The notes: generated by a model from the sequence alone, not told the origin. Counted from the first letter of the stretch, positions 1 through 10,844 are shown. The stretch is 38,204 nt of DNA from Acidobacteriota bacterium (GCA_016195265.1 JACPZW010000004.1:1-38204); one strand, 5' to 3'. Numbers and translations: made by a program.

Positions 1-600
<600 letters not shown>

Positions 601-623
601 TTAAGTCGAAAAAATCGTTCCGC

Positions 624-938
624 TTACTTCTTGGATTTCTTGGTTTCGCCGCCCTCGATCACGGCCAGGACTTCGTCCTCGCGCATGATGAGGTATTCCT
701 CGCCGTCGAGCTTGATTTCCTGGCCGGAGTACTTTCCGAACAGGATGAGATCGCCGGCCTTGACATCCAGGGGGATGCGCTTGCCGTCGTCCTTGGACTT
801 CCCGTTGCCGGCGGCGATGACCTTGCCCTGCTGGGGCTTTTCCTTGGCGGAATCCGGGATGATGATGCCGCCGATCTTCTGCTCGCCTTCTTCGATGCGC
901 TGAACAATGATCCGGTCGTGGAGCGGTCTGACGTTCAT
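624..938 (-). CDS. groES: Co-chaperonin GroES (10 kDa)
   Basis: Heptameric lid of the GroEL chamber. The 104-residue protein starts [12 protein letters not shown] and has the mobile-loop hydrophobic patch GGIIIP (about residues 23-28) that docks on GroEL, then the usual beta-barrel with GKVIAAG and EYLIM. An in-frame ATG 11 codons upstream exists, but the internal ATG at 936-938 matches the family N-terminus and has GGAG about 10 bases ahead. It ends in a Lys-rich tail (KKSKK). It is first gene of the groESL operon, directly downstream of the promoter and CIRCE elements. Confidence 0.96.
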   Translation of the reverse strand: MNVRPLHDRIIVQRIEEGEQKIGGIIIPDSAKEKPQQGKVIAAGNGKSKDDGKRIPLDVKAGDLILFGKYSGQEIKLDGEEYLIMREDEVLAVIEGGETKKSKK

Positions 939-993
939 GCTCTTTACTCCGTCTGGCGTGAGGTTTGACATGGTACTGACGCGCTGAGTGAGG

Positions 994-1020
994 TTGGCAC
1001 TCGCCCTGCGCGACTGCTAA
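994..1020 (-). promoter_or_regulatory. CIRCE operator (HrcA site) 1 of groESL
   Basis: On the plus strand TTGGCACTC, nine bases, GACTGCTAA. The consensus CIRCE is TTAGCACTC-N9-GAGTGCTAA, so each arm matches 8 of 9. It starts on the last base of the -10 box and covers the expected transcription start, the classical position for HrcA repression of heat-shock chaperonins. An hrcA gene is not in the window. Confidence 0.9.
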
Positions 1021-1047
1021 TTATATGTCAGGGGTTGGCACTGTCAA
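1020..1047 (-). promoter_or_regulatory. groESL promoter, sigma70 type
   Basis: On the minus strand the -35 box TTGACA (1042-1047) and -10 box TATAAT (1020-1025) are both perfect and separated by 16 bases. Both CIRCE-like sites overlap it. A consensus promoter held down by a repressor is the expected arrangement for HrcA-controlled chaperonin operons. Confidence 0.88.
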
Positions 1048-1061
1048 GAGGCGACTGCCAG
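1035..1061 (-). promoter_or_regulatory. Second, degenerate CIRCE-like operator over the -35 box
   Basis: Plus strand TTGGCACTG, exactly nine bases, GACTGCCAG. Arms match the CIRCE consensus at 7 of 9 and 6 of 9 positions and the N9 spacer is kept. It starts 41 bases from the first site, close to four helical turns, and covers the -35 box. It could be a weaker or cooperative HrcA site; binding is inferred. Confidence 0.55.
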
Positions 1062-1066
1062 CACTC

Positions 1067-1279
1067 TCAGGCGCGGCGTTTGAGCTTGTATTGGCCCATC
1101 TTGCGGGTAAGGGTATTGCGGTGGATCCCGAGCGTGTCGGCGCTCCTCGTCAGGCTGCCTTCACACCGGCCGAGAACGCGCGAGATAAACCGTTTCTCGA
1201 ATTCGCGCACGGCATCGTCGAACTGGACGCCACGGTCCACCATTTCTTCGACGAGCTTTTCCAGGCGCTCGCTGATCAT
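1067..1279 (-). CDS. Small Fis-family helix-turn-helix protein
   Basis: A 70-residue protein whose C-terminal half is a Fis-type HTH: GSLTRSADTLGIHRNTLTRK (about residues 41-60), the module also found at the C-end of NtrC proteins. The N-terminal half is an amphipathic helix (ISERLEKLVEEMVDRGVQF) that could dimerise as in Fis. Its ATG overlaps the purC stop as ATGA, so the two are probably translationally coupled. The stop lies 20 bases upstream of the groES -35 box. It is probably a nucleoid-type or local DNA-binding protein; targets are unknown. Short but convincing by HTH similarity. Confidence 0.8.
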   Translation of the reverse strand: MISERLEKLVEEMVDRGVQFDDAVREFEKRFISRVLGRCEGSLTRSADTLGIHRNTLTRKMGQYKLKRRA

Positions 1280-2232
1280 GCGAGGGCGCGTCCGGTGAGC
1301 CGCTGGTAGGCCTCGACGTACTTCTCGCGCGTCCGGATCACGACGTCGTCCGGCAGCGACGGGACGGGCGGCTGCTTGTTCCAGCGGATCTGTTCGAGGT
1401 AGTCGCGAACGAACTGTTTATCGAAGCTCGGTTGGGCACCGCCCGGCTGGTAGCCGTCGCGCGGCCAGAACCGCGAGGAGTCGGGCGTGAGCACTTCGTC
1501 GATCAGGATAACCCGCTCCTGAGGCGGACGGCTATCGCCGCGACCGGCGGGAAGGAGGCCGAACTCGACCTTGGTGTCGGCGATGATGATCCCGCAGGAC
1601 TCCGCATACGCAGTGCCTTCCGCGTAGAGCCGCAGCGTGAGATCGCGCACACGATTGAGCAGCGGCGTGCCGATCATGTCCGCAGCTTCCTTCTCGCTGA
1701 TATTGATGTCGTGTCCGCTCTGGGCCTTGGTCGCGGGCGTGAAGATCGGCCGGGGCAGGCGGTCCGACTCGCGGAGGCCGGTCGGCAGCGTGATGCCGCA
1801 GACTTCGCCGCTGGCCGTGTAATCCTTCCAGCCGGACCCCGACAGATAGCCGCGCACCACGCACTCGATCGGCAGCGGTTCGGTCCGCGTGACGAGCATG
1901 GAGCGGCCGCGCAGGGCTTCGGCGTCGCCGCGGGCGGCGTCCGGATAGTCCGCCGGGTCGGTCGACAGCACGTGATTCGCCACGAGCGATCGCGTACGCT
2001 CGAACCAGAAGCTCGAGATCTGCGTGAGGACTTTGCCCTTGTCCGGGATCCCCGATCCGAGCACGTAGTCGAAGGCCGAGATGCGATCGGTCGCGACCAT
2101 AATCAAGCGGTCGCCGAATTCGTAGAGATCGCGGACCTTGCCCTGACGATCGGGCGGGCGGCCGGCGAGTGTGGTGTGGAGAACAGGAGCGGCGAGCGGC
2201 AACGGCAACCTCGGTGAGAAAGAGTGTGGCAT
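1276..2232 (-). CDS. purC: Phosphoribosylaminoimidazole-succinocarboxamide synthase (SAICAR synthase)
   Basis: Catalyses the ATP-dependent joining of aspartate to CAIR in de novo purine synthesis. Recognised by GKVRDLYE near the N-terminus, ATDRISAFDYVL, the substrate loop VVRGYLSGSGWKDY, and IADTKVEFGL with VLIDEVLTPDSSRFW toward the C-end. The 318 residues fit the longer yeast-like SAICAR synthases (about 300 residues) rather than the 240-residue E. coli type. The ATG at 2230-2232 is chosen over one 12 codons upstream because homology begins soon after; no strong ribosome binding site is visible. It is followed with ATGA overlap by the Fis-like gene. Confidence 0.94.
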   Translation of the reverse strand: MPHSFSPRLPLPLAAPVLHTTLAGRPPDRQGKVRDLYEFGDRLIMVATDRISAFDYVLGSGIPDKGKVLTQISSFWFERTRSLVANHVLSTDPADYPDAARGDAEALRGRSMLVTRTEPLPIECVVRGYLSGSGWKDYTASGEVCGITLPTGLRESDRLPRPIFTPATKAQSGHDINISEKEAADMIGTPLLNRVRDLTLRLYAEGTAYAESCGIIIADTKVEFGLLPAGRGDSRPPQERVILIDEVLTPDSSRFWPRDGYQPGGAQPSFDKQFVRDYLEQIRWNKQPPVPSLPDDVVIRTREKYVEAYQRLTGRALA

Positions 2233-2305
2233 CTTACAAGGTGCTCGGTGGTCTGACAACAACAACATGTGGTGGGGCGGTATAGTAGAAGCCGCTCAAG
2301 TCCAC

Positions 2306-3349
2306 ATGCGCGCTTCCATCCGGACGGCGATCGTTCTGGCGCTGGCCATCGGCCTGATCGCGCTGTTCCTCCACAACGTGGACGTGCGACGCGTGGGCGG
2401 CGAGATCGCCGACGCGCGGCCGGAATGGCTGGCGATTTCGCTCGTGATGATGGTCGCCAACCTCGTGATTCGGGCCCTGCGGTGGCAAGTGCTGCTGCAT
2501 CCGCTCGGTCCGGCCACGTTCGGGCAGGCCTTTCGCGCGACGGCTGTGGGCTTTGCCGCGAGCAGCGTGCTGCCGGCGCGCGCCGGCGAAGTCATCCGCC
2601 CGTACTTTCTCGCCCGACAGTCGCGGCACACGGGCGCGGATGGACTCAGCGCGACGGGCGCGTTCGCGACGGTGGTGCTCGAACGGTTGCTGGACGTCGT
2701 GACCGTGCTGTGCCTGCTCGCGTCCTACGTGTTTGTCTTCGGAAGAGATCTCGCGTCGGCCAATCCGATGCTGTTCGGGCTGGTGAAATGGGCGGGCGCC
2801 AGCGCAGGCGCCGTCGCGGTCGTCGCGCTTATTGTGCTGTTCGTGCTGGCCGGCGATCCGGCGCGGCTGGGCCGCGCGATGGGACGGCTGGAGCAGCGTC
2901 TGCCGGCGACCCTTGCCGGACTGATCGCGCGCGTGGCGGAGCGATTCGCCGCCGGCCTCAGCGTCATCCGCCGGGGGGAGCCGTTGCTGATCGCGCTGGC
3001 CTGGTCGTTCCCGTTATGGCTCTCGAATGCCATCGGCATCTGGGCGGTCACGATGGCGTTCCGGCTCGGCGTGCCGTTCACGGGATCCTTCATGCTGATT
3101 GCGATGCTCGTGCTCGGCGTCGCGGTGCCGACGCCCGGCGCGGTCGGCGGGTTCCACGAGGCGTTCCGGATCGGCGCCACGCTGTTCTTCGGCGCGCCGG
3201 AGGCCGCGTCGGTCGGGGCCGCGATCGTTCTTCATGTGTTTTCCATCGCGCCGGCGCTCATGCTGGGCACCGCGTTCGTCGCACAGGAAGGCTTGAATTT
3301 CAGCGGCATGCGACGGCTCGCCGAGCAGGCGGAGCAGGGGCAGGCGTAG
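2306..3349 (+). CDS. Flippase-like integral membrane protein (lysylphosphatidylglycerol synthase TM / UPF0104 family)
   Basis: A 347-residue polytopic protein with about eight hydrophobic segments, from TAIVLALAIGLIALFLH at the N-end to the last pair near GGFHEAF and SIAPALMLG. Conserved family features are the early LVIRALRWQVLL, the loop SSVLPARAGEVIRPYFL, the VVLERLLDVVTV segment and PTPGAVGGFHEAF. Family members without the catalytic MprF domain are thought to move lipids or lipid-linked sugars across the membrane; the substrate here is unknown. The ATG at 2306 is chosen because the upstream in-frame extension is hydrophilic and reads into the divergent purC. It leads into nrdR with a 6-base gap. 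Confidence 0.85.
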   Translation: MRASIRTAIVLALAIGLIALFLHNVDVRRVGGEIADARPEWLAISLVMMVANLVIRALRWQVLLHPLGPATFGQAFRATAVGFAASSVLPARAGEVIRPYFLARQSRHTGADGLSATGAFATVVLERLLDVVTVLCLLASYVFVFGRDLASANPMLFGLVKWAGASAGAVAVVALIVLFVLAGDPARLGRAMGRLEQRLPATLAGLIARVAERFAAGLSVIRRGEPLLIALAWSFPLWLSNAIGIWAVTMAFRLGVPFTGSFMLIAMLVLGVAVPTPGAVGGFHEAFRIGATLFFGAPEAASVGAAIVLHVFSIAPALMLGTAFVAQEGLNFSGMRRLAEQAEQGQA

Positions 3350-3355
3350 CCGAGT

Positions 3356-3814
3356 ATGAAATGTCCGTTCTGCAGCCATCTCGGCGACAAGGTCGTGGAC
3401 TCGCGCGAGTCGAAGGAAGGCGACGTTATCCGCCGCCGCCGCGAGTGCCTCGAGTGCGGCAAGCGTTTCACCAGCTACGAGAGAATCGACGAGATTCCGT
3501 ACATGGTGGTGAAAAAGGACGGGACGCGGGCGCGGTTCGATCGGCAGAAGCTGATCACCGGTCTGTTGAAGGCGTGCGAGAAGCGCCCGGTCAAGGTCGC
3601 CGACCTCGAGGCCGTCGCGGATCGCGTCGAGGCGACGCTACAGGAGCGGCCCGACAAGGAAATCGCGACCGCAGACATCGGCGCGTTCGTGATGGAGGAG
3701 CTCAAGAAGCTCGACAAGGTCGCCTACGTGCGCTTCGCGTCGGTGTACCGGCAGTTCCGCGACCTCGGCGAGTTCATGAGCGAGTTGAAGGGCCTGCTCA
3801 ACGTCAAAGAGTGA
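3356..3814 (+). CDS. nrdR: Transcriptional repressor NrdR
   Basis: Represses ribonucleotide reductase genes by binding NrdR boxes; nucleotide sensing is through an ATP-cone. The 152-residue protein begins MKCPFCSHLGDKVVDSRES, a zinc ribbon with CPFC (residues 3-6) and CLEC (31-34), followed by RFTSYERI and the ATP-cone that opens VVKKDGTRARFDRQKL. Length equals the family norm of about 150. No ribonucleotide reductase gene is in the window. Its neighbours, a flippase-like gene and a histidine kinase, are not usual partners. Identification is very secure. Confidence 0.97.
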   Translation: MKCPFCSHLGDKVVDSRESKEGDVIRRRRECLECGKRFTSYERIDEIPYMVVKKDGTRARFDRQKLITGLLKACEKRPVKVADLEAVADRVEATLQERPDKEIATADIGAFVMEELKKLDKVAYVRFASVYRQFRDLGEFMSELKGLLNVKE

Positions 3815-3845
3815 TCGCGCGAAGGGACCACCAGCGCCGAGACCT

Positions 3846-6112
3846 ATGCCCGCGACAGTGACGCCGATCGTGCCGAAACGGGTCAGCGGATCGGAACCGG
3901 CGCGCCCGCCCGCCCGTCGTCCGTTCCGCGACAACCCGCGGCTCATCCTGGCTGGCATCGGCGTGCTGGTGGTCGTCCTGGTCGCGCTCGTCGTCATCGC
4001 CCGCGGCACGTCCGGCTTCTCCCCCGACTTCCTGAGCGAGTTCGTCCTGTACGCGCTGTCGGTGGCCGACCTGACGATGCTGGTCGCGCTCGTGTTCGTG
4101 CTGGCGCGCACGATGATCAAGCTCGTGGTCGAGCGGCGGAAGGCGCTGCCGTTCGCGCGCTTCCGCGCCAAGCTCGTGGTGCTGCTGCTCACGCTGACGT
4201 TCATGCCGTCAGTGCTGGTCCTCATCGTCGGCAGTGACCTCATCAGCACGAGCGTGGACCGCTGGTTCAACGCGCCGATGGACGACGTCCTGTCGTCGGC
4301 GAACCAGATCGCGGGCGACTATTACCACGAGCGGCAGACGCTTGTCAGCGATCGCGCGAGCCGCCTGGCGCGCGCGCTCGCGACCGCGGACCTGGCCGCC
4401 GCCGACGCGAGTGCCCTGCAGGGTCAATTGGCGCAGGACGTGGCGTCGCCGCGCGTGCAGGTGGTGCAGGTGTACCGCGTCGTGCCGGGCACGCCGCCTG
4501 GACTCGAGCCGATTGACGAGGCCGTGGGCGCTGTGCCCCCGCCCGGATACAACCGGACCGCCACGGACCGGCTCGCGGCGCAGGCGCTGGCGGGATCCGC
4601 GACCACGTCGAGCGAGTCGATGGGCAACCGCGGCGATCTGCTGCGAGCCGCCGCGGTGATCCGATCCGCCGACGGCACGCCGATTGGCGTTGTCGTCGCG
4701 ACCGATCATCTCGCCGCGGACGTGACGGCGCGCGCGCGGCGGTTGACCAAGGCGTTCGAGGACTACACCCAGTTGCGGGTGCTGAAGCGTCCGCTGGCCG
4801 GCGTCTACCTGTCCTTCTTCCTGATGGTCACGCTGACCATTCTCGTCGGCTCGACGTGGATGGGGCTCTACATGGCGAAGCGGATCACGGGACCGGTGCA
4901 GCAACTCGCGATCGCCGCGCGCGAGATCGGGGCGGGCCGGCTCGAGCAGCGCGTGGAGCCGCAAAGTCACGACGAGTTCGGTTCCCTGGTCGAAGCCTTC
5001 AATACGATGGCCAGCGAGCTGGCCACCAGCCGGCGGCGCGTGGAACGCAGCACCGTCGAGCTCGAGCGCAAGCACCTCGAAGTCGAGGGACGCCGGCGCT
5101 ACATCGAGACCATTCTCGAACGCATCACGACAGGCGTCGTCTCGGTCGATCGCGCGGGCGTCATCACGACGATCAACAACGCGGCCGCCCGGCTCCTGGG
5201 CCTCGACGCGCAGATCGTCGGGCAGCCCGCGCTGATGGTGTTCACGCGCCAGGACCTCGAGCCGTTCGCGAAACTGCTGGCGCGCGCGGTGCGCGAGCGG
5301 GCTGAGCCGACGGCGCAGGAAGTGGCGCTCGCGCGCGACGACCAGGAACTGCATCTAGCTGCCGTCGCGGCCGCCCTCGTCGGCGACAGCGGCGCGCCCG
5401 AAGGCGTCGTTCTGGTGATCGACGATGTCACGCCGCTCATTCGCGCGCAGAAGGTGGCGGCCTGGCGCGAAGTCGCGCGTCGGCTCGCGCACGAGATCAA
5501 GAATCCGCTGACGCCGATTCAGCTGTCGGCCGAGCGCCTGCGCAGGCACTTCGCGGGCGCGCCGGCGGAGACGCGTGCGCTCGTAGACGAGTGTACCGCG
5601 ACGATTGTCGGCGAAGTGGAGTCGCTCAAGGGCCTGGTGGACGAGTTCTCGCAGTTTGCGCGCATGCCGTCGCCCCGCACGGTGCCGACCGATCTCGGCC
5701 AGCTTCTGACGGACACGATCGCCCTGTACAATGGCATCTTCACCGACGTGCGCATCGACCAGCGGTATGCCTCCGGCGTTCCCCTGGTCAAGCTCGACGC
5801 CGAGCAGATCCGCCGCGTGATCATCAACCTCGTCGACAACGCCATCGAAGCCATGGAACGCCGCGGGCACATCGTCCTCGAGACGCAGCTGGACGCCGCC
5901 AACAGCGTCGTCCGCGTGATCGTCGCCGACGATGGCCCCGGGATCCCGGCGGCCGAGCGTGAAAAGCTGTTCCTGCCGTACTACTCCACGAAGCGGCGGG
6001 GGAGCGGCCTCGGGCTTGCCATCGTGCGCCGCATCATTGCGGAACACGGCGGCAGCATCGACGTGGGCGACAACGCGCCACGCGGCACGTGCTTCACGAT
6101 CGAGCTGCCCAG

Positions 6113-6116
<4 letters not shown>
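3846..6116 (+). CDS. NtrY-type membrane sensor histidine kinase
   Basis: A 756-residue sensor kinase. Three N-terminal membrane spans lie within about residues 30-120, then an extracytoplasmic domain to about 315, a fourth span (FLMVTLTILVGSTWMGLYMA), HAMP (about 340-392, KRITGPVQQLAIAAREIG), PAS (about 415-520, RRYIETILERITTGVVSVD), the HisKA H-box LAHEIKNPLTPIQL with phospho-acceptor His549, and a C-terminal ATPase with N-box NLVDNAIEAM, G1 DDGPGIP and G2 GSGLGLAIV. This is the NtrY plan. The stop overlaps the response regulator start as TTGA, so the two are a coupled pair. The signal is unknown; NtrY systems are linked to nitrogen or redox control. Confidence 0.92.
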
Positions 6117-7501
<1,385 letters not shown>

Positions 7502-7596
7502 CGGAAAACGCGCGGCTCTCGGCGCTCGTGGAGCAGTTGCCTACGGCACGCACGACCGCGTCACGCGCCGGTCCCTGCCGGTCGCCGAGCGGTTGC

Positions 7597-8493
7597 TTAA
7601 TCCGCCTGCCTGAGTCTGGTTTCGAGGACCTGATCCGGACTGAAGCGTCCGAGCTGCAGGTAGAACCCCGCGGCGCCGGTCAGCGCGGCCGACGGGACCA
7701 GCCCGACGATTTCACTCTCGAGGATGGCGACGCCGTACCGCTCGGCCTCGCGCTTGACGGTCTCGAAGACGCGGAAGATCGGCGTTTTCTCGAAATTGGT
7801 CAGGTTCATTGATACCTGGACGATGCCGCGATCCTCGAGCGCGACGCCCATCGCCTTTACGTACCGGTACCCGCCGCTGCTGTGCCGAATCGCGGCCGCG
7901 ATCTTCTTCGCGACGTCGAGGCGATCGGTCGCGAGGTTGATGTTGTACGCGATGAGCGGCATCCGCGCGCCGACGACGGTGGCGCCCGCGCTCGGATGCG
8001 GAGCGGCGGGCCCGAAGTCCGGCGCCCAGCCCGCCGTCACCATCTTCGCGGCCAGGCCTTCGAATTCGCCGCGGCGGATGTCCTCAAGATTCTTCCGCGC
8101 CGGATTCGCCGACGCTTCTTCGTACAGATAGACGGGGACGCGGTGGCGTTCCGCGATGGCGGCGCCGACGCGCGCAGCCAGCGCGACGCAGTCGGCCATC
8201 GTGACGCCTTCGATCGGAATGAACGGCACGACGTCCACGGCGCCGAGCCGGGGATGCTCGCCGCGGTGCGTCCGCAGATCGATGTCGGAGACGGCCCGCG
8301 CGACGAGCGCGAGCACCGCGCCCTCGACGGCCGCCGCGTCGCCGGCGAGCGTAAAAACCGAACGGTTGTGGGAGGGATCGGAGGAGACGTCGAGCAACCG
8401 CGCGCCGGGGACGCGGCGCACCGCGTCCGTCATCGCCGCGATGACGTCGGGGCGGCGCCCCTCGCTCACGTTCGGTACGCACTCGATCAGCAT
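7597..8493 (-). CDS. ftcD: Glutamate formimidoyltransferase (stand-alone)
   Basis: Transfers a formimino group between N-formimino-glutamate and tetrahydrofolate (EC 2.1.2.5), a step of histidine degradation. Motifs: the N-terminal ECVPNVSEGR, SHNRSVFTLAG, the catalytic-region THRGEHPRLGAVDVVPFIP, YLYEEAS and GPAAPHPSAGATVVGAR. The 298 residues cover only the two formiminotransferase subdomains. The cyclodeaminase domain of the bifunctional mammalian enzyme is absent, as in many bacteria. It is convergent with the sigma-54 regulator and divergent from the TPR gene, so it is a single-gene unit. No other hut genes are nearby, so the pathway context is not proved here. Confidence 0.92.
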   Translation of the reverse strand: MLIECVPNVSEGRRPDVIAAMTDAVRRVPGARLLDVSSDPSHNRSVFTLAGDAAAVEGAVLALVARAVSDIDLRTHRGEHPRLGAVDVVPFIPIEGVTMADCVALAARVGAAIAERHRVPVYLYEEASANPARKNLEDIRRGEFEGLAAKMVTAGWAPDFGPAAPHPSAGATVVGARMPLIAYNINLATDRLDVAKKIAAAIRHSSGGYRYVKAMGVALEDRGIVQVSMNLTNFEKTPIFRVFETVKREAERYGVAILESEIVGLVPSAALTGAAGFYLQLGRFSPDQVLETRLRQAD

Positions 8494-8573
8494 TCGCTGA
8501 TTCCGATTCTAGTCCGCGGCGCTGTACTTCTGCCAGACGCTATGCTATGCTGGCCGCCGATTCGATTTTTCCT

Positions 8574-9437
8574 ATGTCCGATCCACTGCACACCGACGGT
8601 ACGCAGACCAACGACGTCGAGTCGGAAGCGGATCGCCACGCCAAGATCGAGCAGCTCCTCCTTATCGGTCTCGACCACTACTTCGCGGCGCGCTACGACG
8701 ACGCCATCAACATCTGGACCCGCGCGCTCTTCATCGACCGCGGGCACGCGCGTGCGCGGGCCTACATCGAGCGGGCGCGCAGCGCGCTCGCCGAGCGCCA
8801 GCGCGAATCCGAAGAGCTCTTGCAGCACGGCGTCGCGGCCTTCGATCGCGGCGAGGGAGAGGAGGCGCGGCGCCTGCTTCAGGCCGCCATCGACGGCGGC
8901 GCCCCCTCGGAGCAGGCGCTGGCCGTGCTCGACCGGCTGACGCGGCTCGAGGCGGCGTCGATCCCGGCCGCGCCGACGCGCAGCTCCGAAGGCCCCGAGC
9001 GCGCCACGCCGAGCGGACCGCGCCGCGTGCGCCGGACGATCCGCATCACGCTGGCGGCCGCCGGTCTGGCCGGCGCCGCCGTGCTTGGCGTGATCGCCCT
9101 GACATCCACTGAACGCGTTGACTGGCGTTCGCTGCTCGCGCTGGCGGGCGCCGGTCCGGACGACGCGCCGGTTGCGGCGGCCGCCCCGGTCGCGCCCGAG
9201 CTCGTCCTGCCGCTGCCGCGCCGCGGTGAAATGAGCCTCGCGCGCGCGCGATCGCTCGCGGCAGGCGGACATCTGCATGACGCGTTGATCGCGCTTGATG
9301 CAGTTCGACCCACCGATCCCCAGAAGGCCGACGCCGACCGCCTGCGGGCCGACATTCAGCACCAGCTTCTCGCCCTCACCGAACTGCCGGGCTCGCCGCC
9401 GGCGGATCGGGAGAAAGGAGATCGTCGCATCCCATGA
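8574..9437 (+). CDS. TPR-containing membrane-anchored protein of unknown function
   Basis: A 287-residue protein. The N-terminal third contains two TPR-like helical pairs (LIGLDHYFAARYDDAINIWT and LLQHGVAAFDRGEGEEARRL), then a basic stretch, one membrane span (about residues 158-178, LAAAGLAGAAVLGVIALTS), a Pro/Ala-rich linker and another short helical repeat (RARSLAAGGHLHDALIALDAV). It is likely a protein-interaction scaffold at the membrane with its N-terminus in the cytoplasm. ATG 8574 is preferred; an in-frame ATG at 8547 also exists, and neither has a clear ribosome binding site. Its stop overlaps the next gene as ATGA, so it shares an operon with the RDD protein. No family name recognised. 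Confidence 0.75.
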   Translation: MSDPLHTDGTQTNDVESEADRHAKIEQLLLIGLDHYFAARYDDAINIWTRALFIDRGHARARAYIERARSALAERQRESEELLQHGVAAFDRGEGEEARRLLQAAIDGGAPSEQALAVLDRLTRLEAASIPAAPTRSSEGPERATPSGPRRVRRTIRITLAAAGLAGAAVLGVIALTSTERVDWRSLLALAGAGPDDAPVAAAAPVAPELVLPLPRRGEMSLARARSLAAGGHLHDALIALDAVRPTDPQKADADRLRADIQHQLLALTELPGSPPADREKGDRRIP

Positions 9438-10375
9438 AATGCGCGAAATGCGGCTACCTCGGGTTCGAACATTCCGATCGATGCCGGAACTGCGGCTATG
9501 ACTTCTCGCTGGCGTCCGCGCCCGCGCCCGATCTGTCGCTGCGCGCGACGGCGAGAGCCATACCGGAGCCGATCGACGATCTGTCGCTGATTGACGCCGC
9601 GCGCGTGGCCATGGGGGCCCCGCCCGACTTGGACCGCGTCTTGGGCGCGCCCGCGCCCGTCGCGGTGCCTCTGTCAACGGCGTTCGTACCGCCGGCACGA
9701 ATCGTCTCGGAGCCGACGCTCTTCGGTCCGCCGATCGCGGACGACGAGCCGCTCATTACGAAGGCGTCGCCGCCGCGGCCACCGCTCGCCGTGCGGCGGG
9801 CCACACCGGACGTCGCACGCCTGCGCGTCGAGCCGCCGCGCGTGCAGACGCTCGATCTCGCGCTCGAAATGACGGCCTCGGCGCCGGCGCCGCCCGTCAC
9901 GCCGGCGACGCGCGCGACCGCGCAGGAGTGGCCCGAGCCCAGGCAGGAACAGCACGCCGAGAACGCCCCTCTCGGCGCTCGCATCCTGGCGATGGCGATC
10001 GACCTGACGATTCTCGCGGCGATCGACGCCGTCGTTGTCTATTTCACGATGCAGATCTGCGGCATCGCGCTGGCGGACCTGAGCCTCGTACCCAGGGGTC
10101 CGCTGTTGGCGTTCCTGTTCACGCAGAACTTCGGCTACTTCATCGCATTCACGGCCGGCGGCCAGACGCTGGGCAAGATGGCGACCGGCATTCGCGTCGT
10201 GCCGGACGAAGCGCGATCGTCGCTCGACGTGGGCCGCGCGTGCGTGCGGTCGCTGGTGTGGCTCGTGCTGGCCGTTCCGGCGGGCCTGGGGTTCGCCACC
10301 GCGTTGTTCCGACGCGACCACCGCGGGATCCACGACCGGTTCGCCGGCACTCGTGTCGTCCGAGCCTCGGCGTAG
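9434..10375 (+). CDS. Zinc-ribbon RDD family membrane protein
   Basis: A 313-residue protein. The N-terminus holds a four-cysteine zinc ribbon (CAKC at 3-6 and CRNC at 17-20), followed by about 150 residues of Pro/Ala-rich linker, then a C-terminal RDD domain beginning LGARILAMAIDLTIL with its Arg-Asp pair, GGQTLGKMATGIRVV, and ending FRRDHRGIHDRFAGTRVV. RDD proteins have about three membrane spans and have been tied to ion exchange or envelope stress; function here is unknown. ATGA overlap with the TPR gene upstream and a 23-base overlap with pgpA downstream imply one transcript. Confidence 0.85.
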   Translation: MKCAKCGYLGFEHSDRCRNCGYDFSLASAPAPDLSLRATARAIPEPIDDLSLIDAARVAMGAPPDLDRVLGAPAPVAVPLSTAFVPPARIVSEPTLFGPPIADDEPLITKASPPRPPLAVRRATPDVARLRVEPPRVQTLDLALEMTASAPAPPVTPATRATAQEWPEPRQEQHAENAPLGARILAMAIDLTILAAIDAVVVYFTMQICGIALADLSLVPRGPLLAFLFTQNFGYFIAFTAGGQTLGKMATGIRVVPDEARSSLDVGRACVRSLVWLVLAVPAGLGFATALFRRDHRGIHDRFAGTRVVRASA

Positions 10376-10844
10376 TCCGGCGTCTCGTTCTCTGATTCCG
10401 CTCGCCCTGGCGACTTCGCTCGGCGTGGGGCTCGTCCCGTTCGCGCCCGGCACATTCGGATCGGCGGCAGGACTGCTCGTGTGGGCCGTGCTTCCGGCCT
10501 CGCCGCTGGTCCAGCTCGCCGCCATCCTGGCGCTCTTTATCCTCGGCTCGTGGAGCGGCAGCGTCGCCGAGCGTCATTTCGGCCGCACCGATCCCGCACA
10601 GGTCGTCATCGACGAGGTCATGGGCATGGTCATTACCTTGTTCATGAATCCCGTCGGCGGGTGGGGCGTCCTCGTCGCGTTTCTGCTGTTCCGAATCGCG
10701 GACATCATCAAGCCCTTCCCGGCAAACAGGCTCGAGCGTCTCCCGGGCGGCATCGGCGTCATGGCCGACGATGCGATGGCCGCGGTCTACGCCAATCTGG
10801 CGTTGCGCCTGACGCTGGCATTGGGTAATAGAGTATTCGGGTAA
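10353..10844 (+). CDS. pgpA: Phosphatidylglycerophosphatase A
   Basis: Dephosphorylates phosphatidylglycerophosphate to phosphatidylglycerol in the inner membrane. A 163-residue protein with the family motifs GLVPFAPGTFGSAAG (about residues 26-40), VVIDEVMGM with the acidic DE pair, and FRIADIIKPFPANRLERLPG followed by GVMADDAMAAVYANL. The start is a GTG at 10353 inside the end of the RDD gene. The last codons and the TAA stop (10842-10844) fall inside a palindromic GGGTAAT element, so the C-terminus may have been altered by that insertion. Lipid context: plsY and gpsA follow nearby. Confidence 0.93.
   Translation: MSSEPRRSPASRSLIPLALATSLGVGLVPFAPGTFGSAAGLLVWAVLPASPLVQLAAILALFILGSWSGSVAERHFGRTDPAQVVIDEVMGMVITLFMNPVGGWGVLVAFLLFRIADIIKPFPANRLERLPGGIGVMADDAMAAVYANLALRLTLALGNRVFG

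Noticed and set aside
2253..2286. Promoter CTGACA / TATAGT for the flippase-like gene
   Set aside because: The spacer would be 22 bases, too long for sigma70, and no better pair was found.
4209..5354. Long minus-strand ORF opposite the histidine kinase (also 5981-7327, 10891-12696, 14313-16493, 16312-17859 and 23088-25175)
   Set aside because: These are antisense open frames of high-GC coding DNA. Their translations are Arg/His/Asp-rich, have no motifs and lie fully across well-identified genes.
7502..7596. Bidirectional terminator between the sigma-54 regulator and ftcD
   Set aside because: The convergent gap has GC-rich short repeats but no clear stem followed by a T-run on either strand; nothing definite is seen there.
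9496..9984. Minus-strand ORF opposite the RDD gene linker
   Set aside because: Ser/Gly/Arg-rich low-complexity antisense of a Pro/Ala-rich linker, with no motif and no start context.
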